A stretch of DNA of 64,000 nt, taken from positions 9,079,755 through 9,143,754 of the forward strand of contig NC_133499.1 in NCBI RefSeq assembly GCF_025370935.1, read 5' to 3'. Positions 17,423 through 30,309 of this stretch are shown here, in pieces (position 1 is the first letter of the stretch; each line of letters opens with the position of its first letter). Below the pieces are notes generated by a model. That model saw only the letters and a program-made list of their open reading frames with translations. It made no database searches and was not told where the DNA came from. The stretch comes from Choristoneura fumiferana. Lineage: Eukaryota; Arthropoda; Insecta; Lepidoptera; Tortricidae. The translations under genes and the position numbers were made by a program.

Positions 17423-20400
17423 GGCAGCCAGAAGGAATACAGATATATAATCGCGCAAGCGAACCTCCAGCGATCCAGACTGGCGACCGATGAGCTGATG
17501 ATCGAGGCGGAAAGGCGCAGAGTAGCAGTCGCACTCATCCAGGAGCCGTACGTGGGATCCATCGGGGAAATGAGGAGTCGCAGAGGGGTGAGGATTTTCC
17601 AGAACACCAGTCTGGGCGGGGGAACTGTAAAAGCCGCTATAGCGGTCTTTGACCCCAACTTAGACGTGATACAGTTCCCCAAGCTTACCACCAATAACAT
17701 CGTGGTGGTAAGGATTCAGACTGGTGCCTGGAAGATCAATCTAACCTCCGTCTACTTTGAATGCCCCCAGCATGATTACCCTATCGATGCGGACCTGGAT
17801 CGCCTGGCCCACATAAGCCAGCAAATCGGCTCGTCAGGATGGATTGTTGGAGGTGACGTTAACGCGAAAAGTGCGTGGTGGGGTAGTCCCACGAATGATC
17901 GTAGGGGAGAGGAACTCGCCGGCTGTCTCGACGAGCTGGATCTGGCCATACTGAACCAGGGAAAGGTACCAACATTCGATACCATCAGGGGGGGAACGGT
18001 ACCAGAGCTTTGTCGACATCACGGCTTGCACATCGAATATCCTGGGCTTCGTTGACAGGTGGAATGTAGTGGAGAATCTCACGAGTTCGGATCATAATGG
18101 CATGGTATTTAACTTAAACCTGAAAAGATCCAAAGGCGCTAGCATATCTAGGACAACAAGGAAGTACAACACCAAAAAGGCTAATTGGGATGAGTTTAAT
18201 GAGAAACTCGCCCAATTATTCATAGAAAATCAAATCACAATAGCAGATATTAAACAGATAAACAGCACAAAACAATTGGAACAACTTACACACAAAATTA
18301 TACAGTCCATAGATATTGCCTGCAAACAGTCCATGCCAACTAAGAAAAATAAGGAAGTACTTACCGTGCCATGGTGGTCCGAAAAACTTGCGGAGATGAA
18401 GAGAGAGGTGACCCGTAGAAAGCGCAGGATTCGTTGTGCAGCCCCAGTCCGAAAGTCCAAAGTTATTCAAGAGTACCTGGAACAGAAAAACGCGTATGAG
18501 TCGGAGGCAGCGAAGGCTCAGATAGACAGCTGGCGGGAGTTCTGCGGGAAGCAGGATAGGGAGAGCATGTGGGACGGGATATACAGGGTCATAGGCAGAA
18601 CAGCGCGGAGAAGCGAAGATCTACCGCTGATAAAGGACGGGGTGACCCTGGACGCGAAGGGCTCCGTTCAATTACTGGCTGAGACGTTTTACCCGGAGGA
18701 CCTCGATACCAACGACAACCAGCGGCACCGTGAAACCCGAAGGAGAGCCGAAGAGGTGAACGCCGGGGGACAAGTTGGTGCTTGCGACCCGCCGTTTACC
18801 ATGGAGGAGCTCATGAGGGCGATCGAGTCCTTTAGTCCGAAGAAGGCCCCGGGAGAAGACGGTTTCACAGCGGACATCTGTCTTCGCGTTGTGAAGGCCC
18901 ACCCAGAAACAATGCTGCAGTTTTTCAATAAATGCCTCGAGTGTGAGTATTTCCCAGCAGCTTGGAAGAGAGCTGTTGTCATAATTCTGCGGAAGCCTGG
19001 CAAGAGCGACTACACCATTCCCAAATCCCATAGACCGATCGGCCTCCTGTCAATTATGGGCAAAACTTACGAGAAGCTGTTGGTGACCCGACTCAAGTAT
19101 CACATATTGCCAAGGATGAGCCCCCGCCAGTACGGGTTCATGCCGCAGCGCAGCACCGAAGACTCCCTCTATAGCCTTATGCAGTACATCCGCAATAAGT
19201 TGAAACAAAAGAAAATGATCACTTTGATTTCACTAGATATAGAAGGAGCCTTCGATAGCGCATGGTGGCCCGAAATCCGAGTCCGACTGGCGGAGGAGAA
19301 CTGTCCGCTGAACTTGAGAAGGGTCATCGACAGCTATCTTAGTGACAGAGAGGTCGTGGTTAGGTATGCGGGAGAACAACACACAAGATCCACAAGAAAG
19401 GGTTGTGTCCAAGGTTCCATAGGAGGCCCAATTCTATGGAACTTATTGTTGGACCCCCTCTTGAAGGATCTTGCAAATGGGGGTAGCTACTGCCAGGCCT
19501 TCGCAGATGACGTGGTCATGGCGTTTGACGGAAGCACAGCACAGGAGATTGAAGGGCAGGCTAACCCCGCTCTCGAGCGTGTCCGGGCGTGGGAGTCAAG
19601 AGCAAACTTAAGTTTGCTCCACATAAAACAAATGCGTTGCTTATTACAAACAAGCTTAAGTACGACACCCCGCGCCTCGTCATGGGAGGGATAGAGGTTG
19701 GTTTTGCGGAGGAAGTGAAACTCCTAGGTGTGACCATAGACAATAAGCTAACATTCAACAGCCATATAACCAATGTTTGCAGGAAAGCTGCGGGGATATA
19801 CAAGCAACTGACAAAGGCGGCAAAAGTTAGCTGGGGACTTCATCCCGAAGTTGTCAAAACGATTTACGTGGCAACCATAGAGCCAGTGATACTGTATGCC
19901 GCGAGCGTATGGGCACCGGCTGCAGAGAAGCTGACGACGCGAAAGAAGTTTGAGGTCATACAGAGAGGCATAGCGCAAAAACAGTGCGGGGCCTACCGCA
20001 CTGTCTCCCTCAACGCCGCGTTGCTGCTAGCGGGGATGCTCCCACTAGACCTCCGAGTCCGTGAGGCAGCTTTACTTTATGAAGCCAAGAGGGGAGCAAA
20101 CCTGCCGCAGCTTGGCGACAGGGAGATTGAGCGGAGAGGGTCCGCGCTGGAGACACCACATCCAGCGGAGCAAACCAGCATCGAGTTTGGGATCCTGGCC
20201 GATCAGGATGCCCTAAACAAGAACGAGCAATACACAACTAGGATATACACCGACGGGAGCAAGATTGGTGGCAGGGTCGGCGCCGCATTATCTATTTGGC
20301 AAGGCGACGCCGAGACTAGGGCCGTCAAGCTTGCGCTCTCGGACTACTGTAGCGTGTATCAGGCCGAGCTCCTAGCCTTACAAGAGGCTACAAGTGTGGC

Positions 20401-21042
20401 TCTGAACAGTGCGGGGTCTTCTTTTGGGGTCTATAGCGACTCTAGGGCGGCTCTGCAAACCATTTCGAACCATCGTTGCCTCCACCCGCTCGCCATAGCC
20501 ACAAGAGAGAACTTAACATCAATCTCCCTCCAAGGCAAGGAACTTTCCTTGTTTTGGATAAAGGCACACGCGGGATTGGATGGCAACGAGAGGGCCGACC
20601 AGCTAGCCAAAGAAGCCGCTGTAGCATCCAAAAGAAGACCAAACTATGATCTTTGTCCGGTATCACACATCAAGAGAATCCTTCGAAAGGATTCCCTTGA
20701 TGTGTGGAACCGGAGGTATGTGGAAGGTACGACCGCGTCGACCACGAAGCTATTCTTCCCCAATGTGGTGGAAGCGTACGGAGTGGTCCGAAAGATGGTC
20801 CCGCGCGGCATTATTACCCAGATATTGACCGGCATGGTGGATTCTCCGAGTACTTAAATCGCTTTAAGTGCAAGGAGAATCCATCATGCCCCTGCGAACC
20901 AGGGGTGCCCGAGACAATTGCCCACCTGCTCCTTGAATGTCCCCAGTATGGAGTGCAGAGGTTTGACCTGGAAAATAAAATAGACATTAAACTAACTAAA
21001 GACAATATAAGAGACATAATGATGGGAAAAAATAGAGAATGA
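17423..21042 (+). pseudogene. TRAS-like ORF2: endonuclease, reverse transcriptase, RNase H (frameshifted)
   Basis: Open frame from directly behind ORF1. Apurinic-type endonuclease: VALIQEPYVG (near 17540), GGDVNAKSAWWGS (near 17855), SSDHNGM (near 18090). Reverse transcriptase: KKAPGEDGFTADI, LDIEGAFDSAWW, GCVQGSIGGPILWN, FADDVV. RNase H: YTDGSKIGG, YQAELLALQEA, YSDSRAALQ, KAHAGLDGNERADQLAKEAA. C-terminal knuckle CKENPSCPCEPGVPE then HLLLEC. Frame changes are needed near 18000, 19590 (one base missing compared with copy 1) and 20833 (one base missing in ACCGGCATGG). The rest is intact, so decay is slight or the breaks are consensus errors. Confidence 0.85.
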
Positions 21043-21657
21043 TTTATAAAATATTGTATAGAAGTAGCAAGCAAAACCATTGTTAAAAATAAAAATAGAT
21101 AAGAAAAAGTATGTTTAAATGATATACTGAGTATATTAGTAATAAGCATGCAAAATATATAGAGTATAAATAAAATAGTACTAAATGTAAGAGTAAGTAA
21201 GAAAATTGTAAGCAAGTAAAATAAGTACCAAACAAAAATGTGTCCGAAAAAGTGTTTACAAATGTTGACACCCTAAAAACTGTAATACATTATAGATATA
21301 AGATAGTTAAGTTAAAATTGTAAGAATGTAGAATTGTTGGAAATTATAAATAAAGAAACCCGGGGACCCTCTCCCCTCCTTTGTTGAAAGAGCAAGAAAA
21401 TAGTAAAGCATGGTAACAGAGGACAGCTAGAGAGATACGATAGTATGTAAAAGAGGAAGGAAAGGAATGTAAGATGAAATATAACAATAAGTTAAGTAAA
21501 AATTAGATAGATAGAATAGCTAATAATGATAGTAAGAATGAGGAAGAAAGATAGAAAGAAAAGGAATGCAGCATGAAAGTGCGAGAAGGATAAGTGATAG
21601 AACTGGAGTGAAACGGCATTGTAAACATAGGCTCCGATCATGTTGGAGGTAGTCAGG

Positions 21658-21689
<32 letters not shown>

Positions 21690-21712
21690 CCTAACCTAAC
21701 CTAACCTAACCT
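21690..21712 (+). repeat. Telomere-type repeat tract (CCTAA)n
   Basis: Four CCTAA units plus CCT follow the poly(A) of copy 2 and stop abruptly at unrelated LINE sequence. Confidence 0.9.
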
Positions 21713-24218
21713 CGAGCATGGTTTTGTTTCCCTTAATAATGGAAAACCGACGAGGGTTAAATTTGTGGATGGTTCACTTCGAGAAAGCTCTCCTGATGTC
21801 AGCTTTTGCACTTCGGATATTGCTGTAGATTTTAGTGGGATGTGTCTAATGAGCATTTGGGTAGTGATCATCTTCTAAATTAAGCTTAAATTACAAGGAT
21901 GACCCTCATTTTGTACAAAGAATGAATTTTAAAGGCGTAGATTGGTCAGGCTATCGAGACTGTTTAAAGGAGTCTTTTAAGGATGATTTCTCTTTTGTGC
22001 ATAATGATGTTCAGATGTTATATGACATTTTTGATGCTCGTGTTAAGGAAGCGTTAACCAAAAATGTTCCTATGGTTAAAATTTGTACAAACCCTACGCG
22101 CGATTTTAAGCCCAAGAGATACTGGAGTCCCTTGCTTTCCAAGGTTGTTGCAGAAAGGCGGCTTGCGTTGGGTCGATTCAGGCGAAACCCGACTCCCGAT
22201 AATTTGAGTTTTATGCAGAAAAAGGTTGCTGAGGCGCAGCGTATTATTCGAAATGCCAAATCCCAGAGTTGGCAGAGGTTTTGTCAAAGTATTGGTGAAA
22301 CTACAACTGCGTCGGATATGTGGAATCAAATGAAATGGATGAAAGGCTATTCTCGGTCTGGTGTTATTGCGTCAAAAGAAAGTCAGCTGAAATTATTGCG
22401 CTCTCTTACGCCTGACTATGTGCAATCCGAAACACCTATGTTTTGCTCAGACAATCCTTTTCTCGAGATTGAATTTTCTTTAGAGGAATTTAATAGTTGT
22501 TTAAAAAAGAAAAATTCTGCGCCAGGTGTTGATGGGATAACGTATGAAGTGATTTTCAATTTGCCATCTGCTGCCAAATTATTTTTGCTCAAGTTGTATA
22601 ATCTAATCTTCATGTCCGGTGTTGTGCCTAAGCAATGGCGGGATATTCAGGTCATACCTATTCCAAAGTCTAGTCATATGCAAGATCAGTTGGCAAAACT
22701 AAGGCCCATTTCTTTAATGTCCTGTGTGTGCAAAATTTTCCATTCCATGCTGGGGAAACGTTTAGAGTGGTTTATGGAGAAGAATGAGGTTTTTCCAAAG
22801 ATATGGTAGGCTTTAGAAGAGGCCAATCGTGTGTGGATTGTTTAGCTCGCCTTATTTCTTATGCACAAATCGGTTTTTCAATGAATATGTCCACCCTCGC
22901 ATGTTTTTTGGACATCGAAGGAGCATATAATAATGTGTCGGTAGGAAAAGTTGTAAACATTTTAGATTATTTGGGAGTTGGTGCAAATTTTTGTAAGTAT
23001 TTATGGACTTTCTTGAGTGAAAGACATCTCATTTTACGAGACCAAAATACTGACTTTTCCATTATTCGATGGACTGATAGAGGTTTGGCCCAAGGAGACC
23101 TCTTTCTCCTCTTTTATTTAATATTGCTACGTATCAAATTTGTCATAAGATAGATAAAGTTCATATTTCACAATATGCGGATGATTTTGTTTTGTATATT
23201 AGGTCAAAGTCTTTGCAAGATAGTGTTGGTAGTATGCAAAATTCATTGTGCACAATGGTAGATGTGTTAGATAGTTTAGGGTTAGACGTTTCAGCCAGTA
23301 AGTCAAAATTCTGCGTATTTAGCAAAGGTCATAAGGTTCAGCATGTAAGTCTTGAAATTTGCGGTAGTCAATTGTGCTCTGATATCACAGTCAAGTATTT
23401 AGGAATGTGGCTAGATAGGTCGTTGCGTTGGGGAAAACATATAGGTTATGTTGTTGAAAAAAACTCAAAGATTTCTTAAAATCCTGAAAACTTTAGCTGG
23501 TGCTTCTTGGGGTGTTCATCCTAAGCACCTTCGTAGATTATACATTTCGTTGATTCGTAGTAGAATGGATTACGCTTGTTATTTGTATAATAACAGTGCT
23601 AAGACGCATATGTACCTATAAGCTTGAGAAAATTCAAAACCAGGCTCTAAGGGTGATTGGAGGGTTCATAAGGTCTACGCCTATTCACGTCATGGAAAGT
23701 GAACTGTGTATAGCACCTTTGTATGTCAGAAGTCGTTACCTTGCGTTTAGATTTTGTTTAAAAGCTTTGACCTATTCAAATAATATTACATGATCCGTGA
23801 GTTGAGCAATGTTTGCCAAAGCGGATATTGGAATGGCAGGAGGAAACCATTGCTAGCTGATGTGTTTGTAGAGGTTTCTGATGAGCATATTTCCTCGTCA
23901 TGTCCATTACCTATGTTTAAGTTAGATATGTGGGTGTCAAAATTCCAGGTAAGTGATGTTTTGTTTAGTAATCTAGAATGTATTCAGGGGGCTAAACGTG
24001 AATACAATCGTCACGTTCTTCGTCTGGAGGTAATCTTAGAGCTGGAAAGAAAGTATTCCAGTTTTCATAAAATATTTACTGATGGATCAAAGTGTGGTGA
24101 TAAGTTAGGAGTAGCATTTTTTGATCCTATTTGTAATAAAAAGGCACAATTTAAAATCTCTCACGGGTTATCAATTATGTCTGCAGAGCTTTGTGCTATT
24201 TATGAGGCCTGTAATTAA
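21713..24218 (+). mobile_element. Decayed I/jockey-like LINE (5'-truncated)
   Basis: It opens inside an endonuclease C-terminus (text around LGSDHL near 21865). Then come the RT N-terminus (21922-22809, KNSAPGVDGITYEV, LRPISLMSCVCKIFHSML), RT core in other frames (GFRRGQSCVDCLARL, CFLDIEGAYNNV, SQYADDFVLY at about 23175) and an RNase H start (IFTDGSKCGDKLGVAFF at about 24075, MSAELCAIYEA), where it ends. At least four frame changes and stops (about 22800, 23100, 23470, 23605, 23790) show that it is dead. The AT-rich composition differs from the TRAS copies next to it. Confidence 0.8.
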
Positions 24219-25329
24219 ACATTTTCTTGCTCAAAAATAGAGACAAATTACGTACAGACCAACCAAGCTTGTACATTTAAGTAACCCCTGGGTACTTCTC
24301 CTAGGAGGTATCCAGAGCAATCTTATAGTGTTAAAGGACTCGGCAGTTTACCGCAGTTGCTTCGAAACAAATTAAAAAAAAATGAGTCACGTTAGGCTAC
24401 AGTGACTAATTTTAAAAATGTAGGTTTCAGAATGTTGGGTTCCTAAAAGTTAGGTTATATAGGTATAGGTTGTTTTAAAAAAAAAGGGTAGGTTTGGTTT
24501 GATTGATCTCAAATACTTCTGTAGGTTTCAGATTGTTAGGTTCCAAATAGTTGCATTTCAATAAGTTAATAAATAATAATTTAAAAATCGGTCGTGCGAG
24601 TGCGAGTGACTCGCGCATAAAGGGTTCCGCACCTCCGTACAATGTTTTAAAAACAAATAGTTCAGTAATAATTTTTTTGTAAGTCGTGTCTTTTTATTAC
24701 AGAGTTCCTATGGCCAACATCTAACTTCATCATCAGATCAGCTCTACGTCATAATAATATCATGTCAAAATATCTCTTTTCAATCTAGGCTATTACAAAC
24801 ACTTATGAATGTCAAAATAATAATAATAATAGTATAATAAGAAAAATACACCCATGCATGCATACACACACACACACACACACGCACGCACGCACGCACG
24901 CACGCTAAAATTTATATTTATTTGATACCAAGCAACATTTGTTTTTTTTTTTCCTTTTTTTTCTGTTTTTTCATATTTACTGCCAGCCAATGTTGCTTGG
25001 TTGCAGTCTAAGTAGTTTTTAATTAAGTTGAATAATTGTATTGTAATAATTACTGCGGCCGGCCCTCTTCGAAGGGACCAGTCTGAAAACCAGCGCTGGG
25101 TAACATAAACTCAGCACATGCTGAGATTGGGACCCATTGCCCTTACTACACATTGTTTCTAACCGCAAATTAATTGTAATGTCTAGGTTAAGTTTGTGGC
25201 AATAAAGATGTTTATTATTATTATTATTATTCTCTTTATTTATTTTTTATTCTTAGGGTTAGGTTTTTATAATAGTTATAAGAAGTAAAATACAGAAAAG
25301 TACATACAAAATAAAAATATTATAAAAAC
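24219..25329. other. Repeat-rich spacer
   Basis: No gene. A CA/CGCA microsatellite lies at about 24866-24905. At 25030-25235 there is a repeat ending in AATAAAGATG and an ATT trinucleotide tail, which resembles a LINE or SINE 3' end common in Lepidoptera. Confidence 0.5.
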
Positions 25330-25800
25330 CTAACCTAGTTTGCCGCCGGTAACGGGGTAGGGCCCAAGCTACCGGTGGTCAGGGCCGCAGAGTGAGGAAC
25401 CTCCGGACGATGCGTGCCGTGTCCAGAAGTACCGCCTTCTGTATCTGGCCCTTGATCCAGCCATCTAGCGAGAGTCTCTTGAGATGTTGGTCGAGACTCT
25501 TCGCTATTAGACCGTTTGCCGAAACGACTATCGGACAATGATCGTAGAGTCAACATCCCACATAGCAGTCACCTCGTGAGCCAAGTCAAGGTACTTGCTG
25601 AGTTTGTCCTTCTCGGCCTTCACGAGGTTCTCGTCATGTGGGATGGTGATATCAACGAGCACTGCCTGGCGGTTTGATCGATCTGTCAGCACGATATCAG
25701 GCTTATTGGCTACAATAGTCCTGTCCGTGATGACAGATCGATCCCAATAGAGCGTGGCACGACCATTTCAAGAACTGGCGCAGGGACATACCTATAATTA
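25330..25800 (-). pseudogene. 3' end of a LINE polyprotein (C-terminal fragment)
   Basis: On the minus strand frames read DRSVITDRTIVANKPDIVLT, VLVDITIPHDENL and MWDVDSTIIV, then, after a one-base slip near 25545, PIVVSANGLIAKSLDQHLKR and IVRRFLTLRP before a stop. This pattern is the C-terminal tail of a LINE protein common in insects. The 5' part is missing. Confidence 0.65.
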
Positions 25801-25901
25801 CCTATATTATTATTATTATTATCATTGTCATCGGATTTATACATGCAAGCAAAATTTCAACTCAATCGGTTGAAGATATCCACTTCAAATTTAAGTTGAA
25901 A

Positions 25902-25932
25902 TCCATACTAATATTATAAATGCGAAAGTAAC

Positions 25933-25973
<41 letters not shown>

Positions 25974-27704
25974 TACGCTTTCACGCCTAAACCGCTGAAC
26001 CGATTTTGATGAAATTTGGTACAGAGATAGAATAGACCTTGGGAAAGAACATAGGCTACCTTTTATTGCAAAAAAGAGGCTTTAAGGGGTTGAAATAGGG
26101 GATGAAAGTTTATATGGTGGAAGTTCATCGCTGTCAAAGATAAAACTATGAAACTTGGCATTTAGGCACTTAATAAGAAATAAGTCTATATTTGTTTGAG
26201 CTTTTTTGAAAATTCGACCTGTGAGGGGATGAAATAGGGGTTGAAAGTTTATGCGGAAGGTCGTCATTATCGAAGATAAATCGATGAATCTTTATTAAAC
26301 TTGCCATTTCGGCACATGAAAAGAGATAAATAGATATTTGTTCGCACGTTTTTTAAAATTCTTCGTGTGAGGGGGTGAAATAGGGGATGAAAGTTTATAT
26401 GGAAGATCGTCATTGTCGAAGATAAATCGATGGTTCTTTATGAAACTTGGCATTTGGGTACGTGATAAGAGATAAATAGATATTTTTTCGCGCGTTTTTA
26501 AAAATTCTTCCTGTGAGGGGGTGAAATAGGGGATGAAACTTTATATGGAAGATCATCATTGTCGAAGATAATTCGACGGTTCTTTATGAAATTTGGCATT
26601 TGGGCACGTGCTAAGAGATAAATACATATTTGTTCGCGCGTCTTTAAAACTCTTCCTGTGAGGGGTGAAATAAATCGATGGTTCTTTATGAAACTTGGCA
26701 TTAGACTACTTATAAGAAATAAATAGATATTTGTTCAAGCGTTTTTGAAAATTTTACCTGCGAGGGGATGTTAGCAGAGGAGATGATGCAATGTTAGTAG
26801 AGCCTTCTAAACTCATAGGCAAAATGTACGCGATGTGGGGTGATTTTAGATTTTAGATTAGTCAATAAGTGATTATGTATTACTAACAAAATGGATTGAA
26901 AAGTCTGAATAAATATGATTATTATTATTATTAGATGGCGTATTCACATAGACAGTCAGACATGAAAAATTATGATTTTCAGATTTTTCTTATTAATTGT
27001 GCTATAAGAGCTACCTTTATGCAAAATACCAAGTTTCTAGGACAGCCGGAAGTACCCTATAACTTTTTCTGTTAAGGCAATTGGTTTGGAAACACCTTTT
27101 TAATGACTGTAGCTTTTGATTGCCTTGACTTAGAGGTTTGATAGATGGACGGACGGATAGCAAAGTAATCCTATAAGAGTTCATTTTTTTTCCTTTTTAG
27201 GTACGGAACCCTAAAAAACATTTGCTCCAGCGCTTTTCGAATTTCAACCTATTTACTTGAAAATATGGGGATGAAAGTTCTTAAGGAATTCCAAACAAAT
27301 TACTACATATAAGTATATTTATCGGAAATATGTGTAGCTATGCTTAGTAAAAATGCCGTCTTAATTATAATCCTACCCTCCTAACTTACAATAATGGACG
27401 TAAGGTGTCAAGAGTTCACAATGAAGAATTAGTCCTTTTGTGTTGGCAGGGTAGAATACACGTCGTATTGCTAAATTGTAGCTACCCGCAAAATATTTAT
27501 GTTTTACCAAAGAACATCGGGTGGATGGATGGATGGAAGAACAAAAAAAATAGTTGATATTTATAGCAATGTATTAAAATAGGTTATTTTCGGTAAACCG
27601 TAGAAGTTTCTATGTACTATTATTGGCAGAATAGGTATCCTAAATAAATTAAATACTTCCCAAAATTACTATTCCACGCGGACGAAGTCGCGGGCAAAAG
27701 CTAG
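25902..27704 (+). mobile_element. Helitron-like element, copy 1 (1.8 kb)
   Basis: It starts TCCATACTAATATTATAAAT preceded by A and ends GCGGGCAAAAGCTAG followed by T, which is the Helitron signature (5' TC, 3' CTAG, inserted between A and T). A GC-rich hairpin (ACGCGGACGAAGTCGCGGG) sits just before the end. A GTCT microsatellite lies at 25935-25972. The ending is that of a widespread lepidopteran Helitron group (LEP1-like). No Rep/helicase gene, so non-autonomous. Confidence 0.8.
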
Positions 27705-29399
27705 TATTTAATATTTTAATGTTTTAATTCCACCTGAACAAACATAATTAGTTACATTACATTACAATATAATAAAAACATATCACCAAAATGTTAGCAC
27801 TAGGTGCAAGTATTTTGAATAAGGAACAATTTTAAATTCTCATCCTCTTTGGCTGTCGTCCTGTCGGACGCTGAATAGCGCTTTACTCTTGCCATGCGCC
27901 AAAAAATTGGCTGAACGCAGTATTTCGGCCGAACAGCGCGTACTTATTATTAAGAATTAGTGAATAAATCTTAACCTGATATTAAAATTTGACCTTGTAA
28001 ATAAATAGTGTTACTTAGTATAAAATATTATAACGGTAATTTTTTAGTGTAAAAAATATTAAATACAGCGGCTGTGAGTGCTCTATTGAAGGTGGCTTTT
28101 GTGAAGTGTGTGTCGGAGGTTTGTGGATCATAATTTGTTATTAAGTCTTAATGCTGCACAAAAAAATAAACCACGGTCCAGACAATTATTTTAATTACCG
28201 AAGGTTTTATAAAATAGCACTAATAAAATCGCAAATTATTAAGTAGTTATACATTAAACTACAGGGTCACGGGCGTTGCCCCTGGCAACTGGCGGCCGTC
28301 ATCTTGGCAGCGTAGCAATCAAAAACCGCTGAATGAAACACGTTTCTTGTATGACGACTCCCTTTAATTTGTAACTTTATTTTATTTTTAGTATTTTTTG
28401 TTGCGGCCTCTGTAATACATAATCTGTGTAAATTTCAAGTGCCTAGCTATTACGGCTCAAGAGATAGAGCCCTGTGATAGACGGACAGACAGACAGCGGA
28501 GTCTCAGTAATAGGGTTCCGTTGGCACCCTTTGGGTACGAAACCCTAAAAAGTATCACGTTTGGCTTTGTTAAATCACCATAGCATAGACGGAAGTAACG
28601 GACGGACGGAGATAACGTGCGTGCGGTTGAATATATTGCTTAGTTCAACAAGTCGCCTCTGCCATGTTAGTGTATAGGAGTAACAAACTTCCTTCTGTAC
28701 CTATCCTATACATCTATTCATCCTTACATACTTTCACAGTTATAATATTGGCAGGATATTGGTTTTGTTTAGCCTGTTAGATCAAGTGGGATAAAAGTTT
28801 AATGAACGGGACTCGCGTTCGGACAAATTCACCAACCAAGAAAAGTTGAATAACCTTGCCCACCTCTCCCGCCCCCCGGTCACTAGCTTAGCTACATCAC
28901 CTCAGTCGGTAGGTATTTAACACGTTTTTCCCAATTATTGCCCAAATGTCGCATATTTTACAATTTTATTGTTTTGAAGCGGGTAGATATTAAATTTCCA
29001 CGTCTTATAATGCCCCTTTCATCCACCAGTCATCTCTAGAAATTAATAAAAACTAGGTTTTGTGTTTTAATAACTCGAAAAAATAGCTTTAGTTTATAAA
29101 ATGCACTCAAATTTCTGGTTTTGTTTAATTTTAAACACTTTAAAGTGAAACATTATCGAAGTTACAATTCTTCATAAGTTACATAATGCTGCTGCTACAG
29201 GATTTGTAGGGTTCCGTACGTGAATAATGTCATTGAACCCTATTGCTAACGTTTCATCTTCCGTTTTTTCGTCAAACGGGCTGTATCACGTGAGCAGTAA
29301 GCAGTGAGGTAGACAACCAAAATTTGCACATACTTAATGTGAATTTCTATTGCCATGACGATAACAAAGGAGGGTCCCCCTACAAGAAACGTATTACTT
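27705..29399. other. Repeat debris, no gene seen
   Basis: AT-rich sequence with fragments of common repeats (for example the ACGGACAGACAGAC...GGGTTCCGT phrases near 28480-28520 and 29210). No coding block with splice signals was found on either strand. Confidence 0.45.
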
Positions 29400-29979
29400 T
29401 TTAACCGACTTCAAAAAAGGAGGAGGTTCTATGTTCCAAGTTCCAATGTTTGTATTTTTTTATTTTATTTTTGTATATGTTCGTCGATTACTCAGTAAAT
29501 TGTGGACCGATTTTCAAAATTCTTTTTTATTCGAAAGGGTACTCTTTTGAGGTGGTCCCTTTGTCACCAAATCAAGATCTGATGATGGGATCCTAGGAAA
29601 ATCGAGGGCAAACCTCAAATTTTATAGGCACACCCATGGCGATAAGTATTTACATTCAGAAAGTATCATTTGGTAAACTGGACCTGATGAAGAAGACCGT
29701 AGATGACCAATGGAACTCGTCAAAGCTACGTAATGCTCGCTCGTCATTAGACAAACCGAAACGATCATGATTAATATACCTAGATAAGCTACTAAGAAGG
29801 AGCTTTAAGTTAATAATTTTTGGAACTGATCTGATGCTGAAGCCGGAAGGTAGGCAACGGAACTCTGTTATAAAACAACGGAACTAGGCCGTGTTTGGGC
29901 TTCATGGAATCGTTGTGCTTCGTACGTTGGCTATGAATCACTCAAAAGTGAGAAATAAAGTTAATTTTTAATAAAAAGT
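29400..29979. repeat. Dispersed lepidopteran repeat (ACCGACTTCAAAAAAGGAGG type)
   Basis: It starts with ACCGACTTCAAAAAAGGAGG, a head common to a lepidopteran repeat family, and runs to the palindrome at 29980. Non-coding. Confidence 0.5.
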
Positions 29980-30270
29980 AAAACTGACTTCAAAAAAATA
30001 ACAAAACATGGAACCGACTACAAAACCCTTGAAAATATTTTTCTAGGTAGGTACATACTAGTTCGAAGTCGGTGACTCAGCACGAGCCAGCAGGATCGAT
30101 TGAAACCCATAGTATGTAGGTAGGTGAGGTAGACGACTATTGCATTGTTCCATTCTTGCTGGTTCGTGCTGAGGCACAGACTTCGAGCTAGTAGGTACCT
30201 ACCTAGAAAAATATCATCAAGGGTTTTGTAGTCGGTTCCATGTTTTGTTATTTTTTTGGAGTCGGTTTTA
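29980..30270. mobile_element. Large palindrome / fold-back MITE
   Basis: Arms of about 120 bases pair with few mismatches: AACATGGAACCGACTACAAA (about 30005) faces TTTGTAGTCGGTTCCATGTT (about 30225-30244), and TTTTTCTAGGTAGGTAC faces GTACCTACCTAGAAAAA. The 103-codon ORF across it is a by-product. Confidence 0.75.
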
Positions 30271-30309
30271 TTTACAACGTTAGATCGATTAATTTGTGAC
30301 CTGATTTTA

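Larger units (their letters stand above)
13561..21689 (+). mobile_element. TRAS-like telomere-specific retrotransposon, copy 2, near full length (8.1 kb)
   Basis: It has a 2.3-kb 5' UTR, ORF1 (gag), ORF2 (endonuclease, RT, RNase H, zinc knuckle), 3' UTR and a poly(A) of about 27 bases, with CCTAA-type repeats on both sides. TRAS elements of Lepidoptera insert specifically into CCTAA/TTAGG arrays and lie in this orientation (poly(A) followed by CCTAA). The family call rests on this context plus R1-clade protein motifs. Both ORFs carry single-base frameshifts. Confidence 0.85.
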
